Positions 55,465 through 63,082 of a stretch of 64,000 bases of DNA are shown here, piece after piece. Within the stretch, counting starts at the first letter, position 1. Every line of letters starts with the position of its first letter. Source of the stretch: Pseudoflavonifractor sp. An85 (lineage in GTDB: Bacteria; Bacillota; Clostridia; Oscillospirales; Oscillospiraceae); assembly GCF_002161235.1 (NCBI RefSeq), contig NZ_NFHE01000007.1, positions 37,292-101,291 of the forward strand, read 5' to 3'. Under the pieces are notes generated by a model, which was given only the letters and a program-made list of their open reading frames with translations, was not told where the DNA came from and did not search any database. The translations under genes were made by a program, and so were the position numbers.

Positions 55465-55635
55465 ATGGACGACGGCATAGCACGCAACAAAACTTACCCC
55501 CTTTGGATACACTGGTCCGACCACATTCTGTCCTTTCATGAAGTGGCCGGCTTTGAGCACATCCATTTCTCCACCCAGGAGGAGCGCATGGACTATGTCT
55601 TTCAGAAAACGTCCCATGGGTTTCGTATTCAGTGA
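55465..55635 (+). CDS. Small conserved-type hypothetical protein (56 residues)
   Basis: The ATG at 55465 begins a 56-residue protein: WIHWSDHILSFHEVAGFEH, FSTQEERMDYVFQ and the ending GFRIQ, which recalls a family of ~50-residue clostridial proteins with the same ending. GAAGG lies about 12 bases upstream. There is no signal peptide. The 150 bases ahead of it show no clear promoter. Function unknown. Confidence 0.55.
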   Translation: MDDGIARNKTYPLWIHWSDHILSFHEVAGFEHIHFSTQEERMDYVFQKTSHGFRIQ

Positions 55636-55663
55636 ATTATCTTTCCGCCATATGCCTTCCAAG

Positions 55664-55690
55664 AATACCTGGAAATAGAAAATAGGTATT
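55664..55690. promoter_or_regulatory. Inverted repeat ahead of the flavodoxin gene
   Basis: Perfect 7-base arms AATACCT/AGGTATT separated by 13 bases, about 50 bases before the flavodoxin start; candidate operator. Confidence 0.35.
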
Positions 55691-55739
55691 TTACATTTCC
55701 CAGTGCGGGTCGTACCATGGAGGCAAAGGAGGTCATACA

Positions 55740-56219
55740 ATGAACGCTTTAGTTGCTTATTTTTCCGCCACCGGCACCACTGCCCTGGCGGCAAAGACTT
55801 TGGCCAACGCTGTGGGCGCGCCACTCTATGAAATCAAGCCAGCAGTTCCGTACTCCAGCGCTGATCTGGACTGGATGAACCAGCGCTCCCGCAGCAGTGT
55901 GGAGATGAAGGACAAACATTCCCGCCCGGCTCTGGCTGACACCACTGCCCCTGTGGCCCATTGTGACGTGATCTTTTTGGGCTTCCCCGTGTGGTGGTAT
56001 GTGGCTCCCACCATCGTCAACACTTTCCTGGAAGCCTACGACTTTACCGGAAAAACCATCGTCCTCTATGCCACCTCCGGTGGAAGCGGTTTGGGTAAGT
56101 CAGCAGACGGCTTGAGTATCAGTGCCCCTGGTGCCAAAATTGTGGACGGTCGCCTGCTCAACGGCCATTTCAGTGAAGCTGAGCTGAAGGCCTGGGTAGA
56201 CGGACTGCATCTGGGATGA
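55740..56219 (+). CDS. Flavodoxin family protein
   Basis: A 159-residue FMN-binding electron carrier. The phosphate loop is FSATGTTALAA (8-18), followed by FLGFPVWWYVAPTIVNTFLE and YATSGGSGLGKS, the isoalloxazine-binding segments. AAAGGAGG lies 8 bases before the ATG. Redox partner unknown. The gap to the next gene (150 bases) shows no other gene. Confidence 0.92.
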   Translation: MNALVAYFSATGTTALAAKTLANAVGAPLYEIKPAVPYSSADLDWMNQRSRSSVEMKDKHSRPALADTTAPVAHCDVIFLGFPVWWYVAPTIVNTFLEAYDFTGKTIVLYATSGGSGLGKSADGLSISAPGAKIVDGRLLNGHFSEAELKAWVDGLHLG

Positions 56220-56369
56220 AGCCCGCCATTTCAAACGAGCCATTCTAATATCCTCTTCCCTCGTTTTTGAAATCGGCACAAATGCCAAACCGTGTTGTTC
56301 TCTTTCCACTTCCTATCCTCTATGATTCTATTATCAGCTGCAGCACAAGAATCATATTGAGGAGAGATC

Positions 56370-56732
56370 ATGATGAACACGGATAAAATTTATGCAGAAT
56401 CCATTGCCAACGAATACGCCCCCAAGGACACATCCAAGGTTGTTGCCCTGAGAAAGCTGGATCGAAAAGCGAAAAGCAAAGCCAACATCTTTGCCTATAG
56501 CTTTGGCGTGGTGATGACCCTGGTTCTGGGCGTGGGCATGTGCCTGTCCATGCAGGTGGTTGGAGATGGCAGTCTTTTCATGATGGGAGGCGGCATCCTG
56601 CTAGGCATTCTAGGGCTGGCAGGCGTAGGTGTGAACTACCCCATCTACAAAAAGCTGCTCCAATCCGGCAAGGACAAGTATGCTTTTGAAATTATGCAGC
56701 TGGCTCGAGAGATCAGCGAATCTGCCCCATAA
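56370..56732 (+). CDS. Small two-TM membrane protein
   Basis: A 120-residue protein: soluble N terminus (KIYAESIANEYAPKDTSKVV, LRKLDRKAKSKANIFAYSFG), two membrane segments (~45-65 and ~70-88) and a helical C terminus. The N-terminal pattern is shared by a clostridial family that is sometimes labelled dihydropteridine reductase without evident basis. GAGGAGAG lies before adjacent ATGs at 56370/56373. A TetR gene follows after 20 bases. Confidence 0.7.
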   Translation: MMNTDKIYAESIANEYAPKDTSKVVALRKLDRKAKSKANIFAYSFGVVMTLVLGVGMCLSMQVVGDGSLFMMGGGILLGILGLAGVGVNYPIYKKLLQSGKDKYAFEIMQLAREISESAP

Positions 56733-56752
56733 AAGGGAGAGGAGGGCGGCCC

Positions 56753-57343
56753 ATGAACAGGTCAGATAGCAAGTATTTCAATACCGCCCTACGCATGGAT
56801 GAGGCGCTGATTACTCTTCTGGAACAAAAGGACCTGGAGTACATCACCGTCAAAGAGGTCTGTGAAACGGCTGGTGTCAACCGTTCCACCTTCTACCTGC
56901 ACTATGAGACCATTGCGGATCTGGTGAATGAGACCTTGGACACAATCAACCAGCGTTTTCTCTCCTATTTTCCCCAGCATGAAGTGGAGATTTTGGAACA
57001 GAAGGAACGAGAAAATCTGGTTTTGGTCACCCGGGAGTACTTGCTGCCCTATCTTCGCTTCATCCAAGATAACAAGAACGTCTATCGGGCAGCCTTCCGA
57101 AATCCGGGCAGTATGCAAGCCAACACCCGCTACAAGGATCTGAAACAACGCATTCTCACCCCCATTCTGGAGCGTTTCGACATCCCACTCCCCCATCATC
57201 CCTACTACATCGCCTACTATGTGGAGGGTATCATGGCCATTATCAAAGAGTGGCTGCGAAAGGACTGCGCCGACCAAGTGGAGCTGATTGCAGATATCAT
57301 CGAGACGTGTGTGGGAATTGGCACGAAAGGCAGCAAAACATAA
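56753..57343 (+). CDS. TetR/AcrR family transcriptional regulator
   Basis: A 196-residue regulator. Residues ~10-55 hold the TetR helix-turn-helix (ITVKEVCETAGVNRSTFYLHY), and the C-terminal ligand domain resembles the TetR_C_7 type with FIQDNKNVYRAAF and GIMAIIKEWLRKDC. GGAGGG lies before the ATG. It is probably co-transcribed with the small membrane protein it follows, and regulates that operon. Confidence 0.9.
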   Translation: MNRSDSKYFNTALRMDEALITLLEQKDLEYITVKEVCETAGVNRSTFYLHYETIADLVNETLDTINQRFLSYFPQHEVEILEQKERENLVLVTREYLLPYLRFIQDNKNVYRAAFRNPGSMQANTRYKDLKQRILTPILERFDIPLPHHPYYIAYYVEGIMAIIKEWLRKDCADQVELIADIIETCVGIGTKGSKT

Positions 57344-57367
57344 CAATCAGGCCTTCTCCCCTGGTTT

Positions 57368-57404
57368 CTGGGACCTCCGTTTTTCGGAGGTCCCAGTTGT
57401 TTTT
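57368..57404 (+). terminator. Terminator after the TetR gene
   Basis: 12-base-pair stem CTGGGACCTCCG/CGGAGGTCCCAG with TTTTT loop, followed by TTGTTTTT. Confidence 0.9.
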
Positions 57405-57446
57405 ATGGAAAACACGCATCCCTTCATGGCATTCCCACGGCCTCTG

Positions 57447-57455
57447 TGCTATAAT
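57447..57455 (+). promoter_or_regulatory. Extended -10 promoter of the AlkZ-related operon
   Basis: TGCTATAAT is an extended -10; the -35 region (TGGCAT, 17 bases upstream) is weak. Confidence 0.5.
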
Positions 57456-57490
57456 ATCAAGTAACCTTTGCCCACAAGGAGGTGGCTGTT

Positions 57491-58222
57491 ATGGCCCTGG
57501 AAAACGGAGAATGGATAATGCGTGGTCTCTCCTGGGACAATCCTTACCGCATCCGCACCTGGCAGGAGTTGGTGGATTGGGTGGATGAGGTGGGCTTTCT
57601 CCCCCTGTTTAAAAATGAGATTGACGGCTTTTCCGCCGAGGAACACACCTCCAACCTCTACTGGTGGAGCGGAAACCCAGAGCAAGACCCCTGGGAATGG
57701 CGGAAATTCATTGCCCGCAGTGGCCGGGTGGCCTATGGCAAATTTTTTGGGAAAAAGGCCGGGTTCATCTCCAAAGCATGGTTTCCCCACTTCGCCAACT
57801 GGCGGCGGGACGGCTACGATTTTGACAGCCGATGGGACGAGGAATTGGCCAGTGTACGCCAAAAGCACATCATGGACCAGTTCACTGCACAGGATGAATG
57901 GTATTCCTTTGCCCTCAAACGTCAGGCTGGATTTGGCAAGGGCGGAGACAAAAATTTTGAAGGCACCGTCACCGACCTGCAAATGTACAGCTATTTGCTT
58001 ATTCGCGACTTCCGGCAGCGGCTGAACAAACAAGGTCAGCCTTACGGATGGCCCGTCTCCGTCTACACCACACCGGAGTCTCTTTGGGGCTACGAGCACA
58101 TCTCCTCAGCCTACTCGGTGGCGCCTGAGCGATCCAAAGAGCTGGTGTATCAGCAAGTACAAGCCAACTTCCCCGCCGCCACACAGGCTGCACTCCATGC
58201 TGTGCTCGGCTGGGACAAATGA
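57491..58222 (+). CDS. AlkZ-related protein
   Basis: A 243-residue protein rich in Trp and Tyr: RTWQELVDWVDEVGFLPLF, YWWSGNPEQDPWEWRKFIA, SGRVAYGKFFGKKAGF, GFGKGGDKNFEGTVTDLQMY and ESLWGYEHISSAY. It resembles the clostridial family called AlkZ-related, distantly linked to YcaQ/AlkZ DNA glycosylases; DNA-repair activity is not established here. The start is the ATG at 57491, 8 bases after AAGGAGG. It begins a run of closely packed genes including an atypical deformylase. Confidence 0.75.
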   Translation: MALENGEWIMRGLSWDNPYRIRTWQELVDWVDEVGFLPLFKNEIDGFSAEEHTSNLYWWSGNPEQDPWEWRKFIARSGRVAYGKFFGKKAGFISKAWFPHFANWRRDGYDFDSRWDEELASVRQKHIMDQFTAQDEWYSFALKRQAGFGKGGDKNFEGTVTDLQMYSYLLIRDFRQRLNKQGQPYGWPVSVYTTPESLWGYEHISSAYSVAPERSKELVYQQVQANFPAATQAALHAVLGWDK

Positions 58223-58239
58223 AAAGGAGTATCGCCATC

Positions 58240-58650
58240 ATGATTCGAGATATTTGCAAAGATGAGGCATTTTTGTCCCAAAAAGCAGAACTCGCCACCC
58301 CCGACGACCTACAGGTGGCCACCGACCTTTTGGAAACCTTGGAGCACCACAAAGAGGGCTGTGTGGGCATGGCTGCCAACATGATTGGGGTGAACAAGCG
58401 CATCATCGCCTTTGACAATGAGGGGACATACATGGCCATGTTCAACCCGGAGATCATCAAGAAGTCCGGCCCATATGATACCGTGGAGGGCTGCCTCTCC
58501 CTCACCGGTACCCGCCCCACCAAGCGGTGGCATTCCATCAAGGTAAGATGGCAAAACGAGAAGTTCCAGGAGCGGCTGAAAACCTTCACCGGTTGGACCG
58601 CCCAAATCATCCAACACGAAATCGACCACTGTGAGGGCATCATCATATGA
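58240..58650 (+). CDS. Peptide deformylase family protein, atypical paralogue
   Basis: About 136 residues with the three deformylase motifs: GVGMAANM (~39), EGCLSL (~82) and QHEIDHCEG (~125). The metal ligands (motif 2 Cys, motif 3 His pair) and the catalytic Glu are intact, but the usual GxGLAAxQ reads GVGMAANM, so the oxyanion Gln is Met. The start is the ATG at 58240, 10 bases after AAGGAG; an upstream ATG at 58219 overlaps the preceding stop. It may be a secondary enzyme with altered substrate range. Confidence 0.82.
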   Translation: MIRDICKDEAFLSQKAELATPDDLQVATDLLETLEHHKEGCVGMAANMIGVNKRIIAFDNEGTYMAMFNPEIIKKSGPYDTVEGCLSLTGTRPTKRWHSIKVRWQNEKFQERLKTFTGWTAQIIQHEIDHCEGIII

Positions 58651-58961
58651 AAAAATGTAAAATTACGGTGATGCGCATCACCCAATACCCGGATCTCATG
58701 GCCCAGTATGAGAACCCCATCTCCCATGCCTGCGACATGGAGGTGGGACAGGTCTTTCTGGCCAACGGCTGGGAAAAACCGGATGGATTTTGCCAGAGCG
58801 CCTGGGATACCCTCTCCCCCTTTGTGCTGGCCCTGAGCCACGGGGCGGAGAATTTTTACGACGGCTGGATGAAAAACCCTAAATCCGCCATGCTCTCGTG
58901 CAACGACGGCTTCCGTCCGGTGAGTTTCCTGGTGGAGGCCCTGGACGAGGACGCAGAGTGA
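58647..58961 (+). CDS. TIGR04076 family protein
   Basis: A 104-residue protein starting KKCKITVMR, with CDMEVGQVFLANGWEKPDGFC and WDTLSPFVLALSHGAEN, the cysteine-bearing pattern of the TIGR04076 family. Function unknown. The ATG overlaps the deformylase stop (ATGA). Confidence 0.8.
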   Translation: MKKCKITVMRITQYPDLMAQYENPISHACDMEVGQVFLANGWEKPDGFCQSAWDTLSPFVLALSHGAENFYDGWMKNPKSAMLSCNDGFRPVSFLVEALDEDAE

Positions 58962-58974
58962 GGAGGAATCCGTA

Positions 58975-59679
58975 ATGTTCAAAGACAAAGTTGCCGTGGT
59001 CACCGGCGGCGCCAAAGGCATTGGCAAGGCCATTGCCCAGGAATTTTGCAAGGCTGGGGCAAAGGTGTGTACCATCGACCTGCTCCCCAACGACTACTAT
59101 GTGGGCGATTTGGCCGACCAGGCCGTTTTGGAGAACTTCGCCCGGAGCGTTCTGGCCGACCACGGACACGTGGATTATTTGGTCAACAATGCCCTGCCCC
59201 TGATGAAAGGGCTGGAGGATTGCTCCTACGAGGAGTTCAATTACGCTCTGCAGGTGGGGGTCACAGCCCCCTTTTACCTCACCAAGCTGTTTGCTCCTCA
59301 CTTTGCCCCCGGTGGAGCCATTGTGAACATCTCCTCCTCCCGGGACCGAATGAGCCAGCCTCAGACGGAGAGTTACACTGCCGCCAAGGGCGGCATCTCC
59401 GCCCTGACCCACGCCCTGGCAGTGAGCCTCCGGGGAAAGGTGCGGGTGAACTCCATCTCCCCTGGCTGGATCGACACCGATTACACCGTGTATGATGGGC
59501 CAGACGCCACCCAGCACCCCGCCGGACGGGTGGGAAATCCTCTGGACATCGCCCATATGGTACTCTACCTGTGCTCGGACAAAGCAGGCTTTATCACCGG
59601 GGAAAATATCTGCATTGACGGTGGTATGACTCGCCAGATGATCTATCACAACGACTTTGGCTGGAACCTGCAAGAGTAA
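58975..59679 (+). CDS. SDR family oxidoreductase
   Basis: A 234-residue classical short-chain dehydrogenase: cofactor motif TGGAKGIG (10-17), NNA segment VNNALPL, catalytic Ser in NISSS, Tyr and Lys in YTAAK (~134-138), SPGWIDT and CIDGGM. Substrate unknown. AGGAGG lies 8 bases before the ATG, 13 bases after the TIGR04076 gene. Confidence 0.93.
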   Translation: MFKDKVAVVTGGAKGIGKAIAQEFCKAGAKVCTIDLLPNDYYVGDLADQAVLENFARSVLADHGHVDYLVNNALPLMKGLEDCSYEEFNYALQVGVTAPFYLTKLFAPHFAPGGAIVNISSSRDRMSQPQTESYTAAKGGISALTHALAVSLRGKVRVNSISPGWIDTDYTVYDGPDATQHPAGRVGNPLDIAHMVLYLCSDKAGFITGENICIDGGMTRQMIYHNDFGWNLQE

Positions 59680-59705
59680 TCCCCCTATCCGGCAGGAAAA
59701 CCCAG

Positions 59706-59733
59706 TTGACATCTGGTGGTAGTGGTTTATAAT
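59706..59733 (+). promoter_or_regulatory. Strong promoter of the TetR-membrane protein unit
   Basis: TTGACA (59706-59711), 16 bases, TATAAT (59728-59733): both hexamers are perfect. Confidence 0.8.
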
Positions 59734-59746
59734 GAACCATGTTCAT
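59732..59746. promoter_or_regulatory. TetR-type operator overlapping the promoter
   Basis: Perfect palindrome ATGAAC-CAT-GTTCAT overlaps the end of the -10 box and the start site, ideal for autorepression by the TetR regulator encoded 15 bases downstream. Confidence 0.65.
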
Positions 59747-59760
59747 ATTGAGGTGATGGG

Positions 59761-60318
59761 ATGAATACCGTAGTGACATCCAGAGAAGATATTTTGAAGG
59801 CCAGCCGGGCACTGATCCAACAGAAAGGCTGGTCGGCGGTCAGTATCCGCTCGGTGGCGGTCGCCTGCGGTGTCTCGGTTGGTTCCATTTACAACTATTT
59901 CGATTCCAAAACTGCGTTGCTGGGAGCTACGGTGGAAAGCGTCTGGTGCGAGATTTTCCACCGCCCAGAAGACGAGGCTGTGTTTCAGGACACCTTGGCC
60001 TGCATCACCTGGCTGTACGGACAGATGGAGTATGGCTGCATCCAGTATCCCGGCTTTTTCAATCTTCACTCCCTGGGTTTCATGGGGGAAGATCGCTCCG
60101 ATGGGAAGCGGCGGATGCAGCAGACCTGGCAGCATATTCTGGACGGACTGTGCACCGTCCTCCATCGGGATTCCAAGATCCGGCCAGATGCCTTTACCCA
60201 GTCCTTTACGGCGGAAAAGTTTGCCGATCTTCTGTTTTCTCTGATGCTGTCCGCATTTGTGCGGCAGGATTACGACCCCACAGCGGTCCTGGAAATGGTC
60301 CACAGAACCCTCTATTAA
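59761..60318 (+). CDS. TetR/AcrR family transcriptional regulator
   Basis: A 185-residue regulator with helix-turn-helix at ~25-48 (VSIRSVAVACGVSVGSIYNYF) and a helical ligand domain (LEMVHRTLY at the end). AGGTG precedes the ATG. It is followed by a hairpin and then a small membrane protein gene. Promoter and operator sit immediately upstream. Confidence 0.92.
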   Translation: MNTVVTSREDILKASRALIQQKGWSAVSIRSVAVACGVSVGSIYNYFDSKTALLGATVESVWCEIFHRPEDEAVFQDTLACITWLYGQMEYGCIQYPGFFNLHSLGFMGEDRSDGKRRMQQTWQHILDGLCTVLHRDSKIRPDAFTQSFTAEKFADLLFSLMLSAFVRQDYDPTAVLEMVHRTLY

Positions 60319-60344
60319 AATTCCCGCCATGTTGCGGGAATTTT
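60317..60344 (+). terminator. Hairpin between TetR and membrane protein genes
   Basis: 11-base-pair stem AAAATTCCCGC/GCGGGAATTTT with 6-base loop, starting at the TetR stop. It may only partly terminate, because no clear new promoter precedes the next gene. Confidence 0.7.
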
Positions 60345-60388
60345 ATATCCCTCAAAATGAACGTTGTTCACTTAAAAGGAGGCAGTTT

Positions 60389-60823
60389 ATGCATGTAAAA
60401 CGGAATACCCTGCTGCTCCTGGCCTGTCTGGTGTGGAGCGCGGCGGGGTTCAACATTCTTCGCATCGGCGTCATGGCCTATCCAGCCCATCTGGCCGTGG
60501 TAAATTATTTCCTGTCCCTTCTGGTGTTTGGGGTGTTTCAGTGGTTTATCTTTGGAAAACTGGTGAAAAAACACACCGCCCGCATTGGCGCGTACCAGGA
60601 AGAGCGGCACTTTTTTCTCAAGTTCTTTGACGGAAAATCCTTTGCCATTATGGCTGTGATGATGTCCGGCGGCATCGGTCTCCGGGCCAGTGGGTTGGCC
60701 CCCGAGCGTTTTATCGCCGTATTCTATACCGGTCTGGGTGCTGCGCTTTTGCTGGCCGGGCTGCTGTTTGGCCGCAACTATATCCGGGCATCTTTGGCCC
60801 GTGTCTCCAACCTTCCGTCTTAA
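60389..60823 (+). CDS. Small multi-pass membrane protein, unrecognised
   Basis: A 144-residue protein from the ATG at 60389 after AAAGGAGG. Four hydrophobic segments are seen (about 8-27, 33-55, 84-100, 110-130; e.g. LLLLACLVWSAAGFNILRIG, ALLLAGLLFGRN). There is no catalytic motif. It follows the TetR gene and is its likely target. Function unknown. Confidence 0.7.
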   Translation: MHVKRNTLLLLACLVWSAAGFNILRIGVMAYPAHLAVVNYFLSLLVFGVFQWFIFGKLVKKHTARIGAYQEERHFFLKFFDGKSFAIMAVMMSGGIGLRASGLAPERFIAVFYTGLGAALLLAGLLFGRNYIRASLARVSNLPS

Positions 60824-60942
60824 CATCCACAAAAGCCCGGAACCTGTGAGTGAACAGGCTTTTTATTTGGTCTCGTCCTGCTATCTGTTGAAAATCCGGG
60901 CGAAAGTGTCCGCTTTGGTTGGTGGATTTCTGATTGCTAGGT

Positions 60943-60951
60943 TGCTATACT
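60943..60951 (+). promoter_or_regulatory. Extended -10 promoter of the XRE gene
   Basis: TGCTATACT, 35 bases before the ATG; the -35 (TGGATT) is weak. Confidence 0.45.
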
Positions 60952-60985
60952 GGATGACACAACATACAACCAGGAGGTCTATTTC

Positions 60986-61435
60986 ATGAGTTTGGGAAGC
61001 AGTTTATTTCACGCCCGAAAAAAAAGCGGGCTTTCTCAGGAAAATGTGGCGGAAAAGCTGGGGGTCACCCGTCAGACCATCTCCAAGTGGGAGACCAATG
61101 AGACTTTGCCCGATATCCGTCAATCCAAGGGTCTGGCCATGCTCTACCATATGACCTTGGACGAACTCATCGAGTATGACTTCGATGAGCAGCAAGCCCA
61201 GCAGATGATCGACAGTGTCAGCGAGGAGGCCCAGGCCCGTATTGACTGGAACAAGGTGTGGAGTAAAAAATATCCGGTGCTGGGCACTTACCACAAGACG
61301 GTGCGCATTCAGGATTACGCCCCCCACTTGCAGGAAATGCTCACCCATCTCCAGGTGGACTATGGCTACAACCACACGGATGCTCTGCTGGTACTCAAAG
61401 ATATTTTGGCTCGGGTTTGGAAAGGACAGCTGTAA
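60986..61435 (+). CDS. XRE family transcriptional regulator
   Basis: A 149-residue protein with an N-terminal XRE helix-turn-helix (LSQENVAEKLGVTRQTISKWE, shown in part) and an unassigned helical C terminus with HLQVDYGYNHTDALLVLKDI. ACCAGGAGG lies before the ATG. It is followed by a divergent-looking control region with an inverted repeat at 61491, so it could regulate the downstream hydrolase unit. Confidence 0.88.
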   Translation: MSLGSSLFHARKKSGLSQENVAEKLGVTRQTISKWETNETLPDIRQSKGLAMLYHMTLDELIEYDFDEQQAQQMIDSVSEEAQARIDWNKVWSKKYPVLGTYHKTVRIQDYAPHLQEMLTHLQVDYGYNHTDALLVLKDILARVWKGQL

Positions 61436-61490
61436 CCCTCTCCTCTGTTTCTCCTCGTTTTGATATAGTTTTTAGGCATAGCAAAGTATT

Positions 61491-61518
61491 CCATATTGGT
61501 ATTTGTTATCCAATATGG
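61491..61518. promoter_or_regulatory. Large inverted repeat operator candidate
   Basis: Perfect 9-base arms CCATATTGG (61491-61499) and CCAATATGG (61510-61518) separated by 10 bases. The right half overlaps the -35 region of the hydrolase promoter, as a repressor or activator site would. Confidence 0.55.
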
Positions 61519-61531
61519 CTGGTGCTACAAT
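61503..61531 (+). promoter_or_regulatory. Promoter of the hydrolase operon
   Basis: TTGTTA (61503-61508), 17 bases, TACAAT (61526-61531). Confidence 0.6.
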
Positions 61532-61588
61532 AGTTCCAAACAGGATCATATCCGGGGCTATTCTGCCATACACAAGGAGGACCATACC

Positions 61589-62569
61589 ATGCATTCCAGA
61601 TATCAAGGATATTCTTTCCCCATGCGTGACGAAGTCACCAGGGAGAAGGTACACTTCCACAACCGCTACGGCATCCAACTGGCCGGCGACCTCTACCTGC
61701 CCAAAGGCGTGAACACCCCTCTGGCCGCTGTGGCCGTGGCCGGTCCTTTTGGCGCCGTCAAAGAACAGTGCGCCGGACTTTACGCCGAGGAGCTGGCCAG
61801 CCGAGGATTTGCCGCTTTAGCCTTTGATCCCTCCTTCATCGGAGAGAGCGGCGGCGAGGTGCGCAACGTGGCCTCTCCCGACATCAACACCGAGGACTTT
61901 TCTGCTGCGGTGGATTTCCTCTCCACCCTAGAGTTGGTAGACCCGGAACGCATCGGTATTTTGGGCATCTGCGGTTTTGGCGGCATGGCCCTCAATGCGG
62001 CCGCCATGGACACCCGCATCAAAGCCACCGTTACCTCCACCATGTACGACATGACCCGCGTCACCGCTTGCGGGTATTTTGACTCCGCCGACAGCGCCGA
62101 GGCTCGGTATGAGGCGAAAAAGTCTTTGAATGCCCAGCGGACCCAGGATTACAAAGCTGGCACTTATGCACGGGCCGGCGGCGTGGTGGACCCTCTGCCC
62201 GAAGACGCCCCCTTCTTTGTCAAGGACTACTACGACTACTACAAGACCCAGCGGGGGTATACCGAGCGGTCTCTCAACTCCAACGATGGTTGGAATGTGA
62301 CCTCCTCCCTGTCCTTCCTCAACATGCCCATTCTGCGATACAGCAATGAGATTCGCAGCGCTGTGCTGATGATTCACGGGGAAAAGGCCCACTCCTGCTA
62401 CTTCAGCCGGGATGCCTTTGCCCAAATGGTTCAGGGCAATCCGGATACAGACAACAAGGAGCTTCTTATCATCCCCGGCGCGGTTCACACTGACTTGTAT
62501 GATCGGAAGGACATCATTCCCTTTGACAAGATTCAGCAGTTCTTCCAGACCCATCTAAACCACGCATAA
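61589..62569 (+). CDS. Alpha/beta hydrolase with Cys nucleophile (dienelactone hydrolase-like)
   Basis: A 326-residue alpha/beta hydrolase from the ATG at 61589 (AAGGAGG ahead). The nucleophile elbow reads GICGFGG, so Cys replaces Ser, as in dienelactone hydrolases; later motifs include VLMIHGEKAHSCYFS and the likely catalytic His in IPGAVHTDLYD. A strand-rich N terminus (REKVHFHNRYGIQLAGDLYLP) is typical. It lies upstream of a lipoprotein and a CMD-cupin protein. Substrate unknown. Confidence 0.85.
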   Translation: MHSRYQGYSFPMRDEVTREKVHFHNRYGIQLAGDLYLPKGVNTPLAAVAVAGPFGAVKEQCAGLYAEELASRGFAALAFDPSFIGESGGEVRNVASPDINTEDFSAAVDFLSTLELVDPERIGILGICGFGGMALNAAAMDTRIKATVTSTMYDMTRVTACGYFDSADSAEARYEAKKSLNAQRTQDYKAGTYARAGGVVDPLPEDAPFFVKDYYDYYKTQRGYTERSLNSNDGWNVTSSLSFLNMPILRYSNEIRSAVLMIHGEKAHSCYFSRDAFAQMVQGNPDTDNKELLIIPGAVHTDLYDRKDIIPFDKIQQFFQTHLNHA

Positions 62570-62583
62570 GTGGGGGAATGCCT

Positions 62584-63069
62584 ATGGTACGATGGTTTTT
62601 CGTCCTTCTTTCCTTGTTCACCCTCTCTGCTTGTGGGGCAAATCAGGTCCCTGCCGCATCCGTCTCATCTCAGCCGGAAGGGGCGCCATCCTCCAACCAC
62701 CCCCAGACCAGTGAGGAGGAACCCACGTTGAAGATCACGGTGGGAGATTATGAGTTTCTGGCCACCTTTGAGGACAACTCCTCTGCCCGGGAATTTCAGG
62801 CACTTCTGGCTCAGGGTCCGGTGACCGTCTCCATGGAGGACTACGGCGGCTTTGAAAAGGTAGGTGCGCTGGGTACCACTCTGACGCGAAACGATACACA
62901 CATCACCACCCAGCCCGGTGACGTGATCTTATACCAGGGCAACCAGATCACCATCTACTATGGAACCAACACCTGGAGTTTTACCCGGCTGGCCCGGATT
63001 GACGATCCCACAGATTTAAAACAAAAACTGGGAAACGGCAGTGTTTTCGTAACCTTTTCTCTGGAATAG
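62584..63069 (+). CDS. Lipoprotein with cyclophilin-like fold domain
   Basis: About 161 residues. A lipoprotein signal (FFVLLSLFTLSACG, lipid on the Cys) is followed by a Ser/Pro-rich linker and a beta-barrel domain matching the Cyclophil_like family (LKITVGDYEFLATFEDNSSA, then MEDYGGFEKVGALG, GDVILYQGNQITIYYG). The start is the ATG at 62584, 6 bases after GGGGG; an ATG at 62578 is adjacent to it. Function unknown. Confidence 0.82.
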   Translation: MVRWFFVLLSLFTLSACGANQVPAASVSSQPEGAPSSNHPQTSEEEPTLKITVGDYEFLATFEDNSSAREFQALLAQGPVTVSMEDYGGFEKVGALGTTLTRNDTHITTQPGDVILYQGNQITIYYGTNTWSFTRLARIDDPTDLKQKLGNGSVFVTFSLE

Positions 63070-63082
63070 GAGGTAATTTGTT

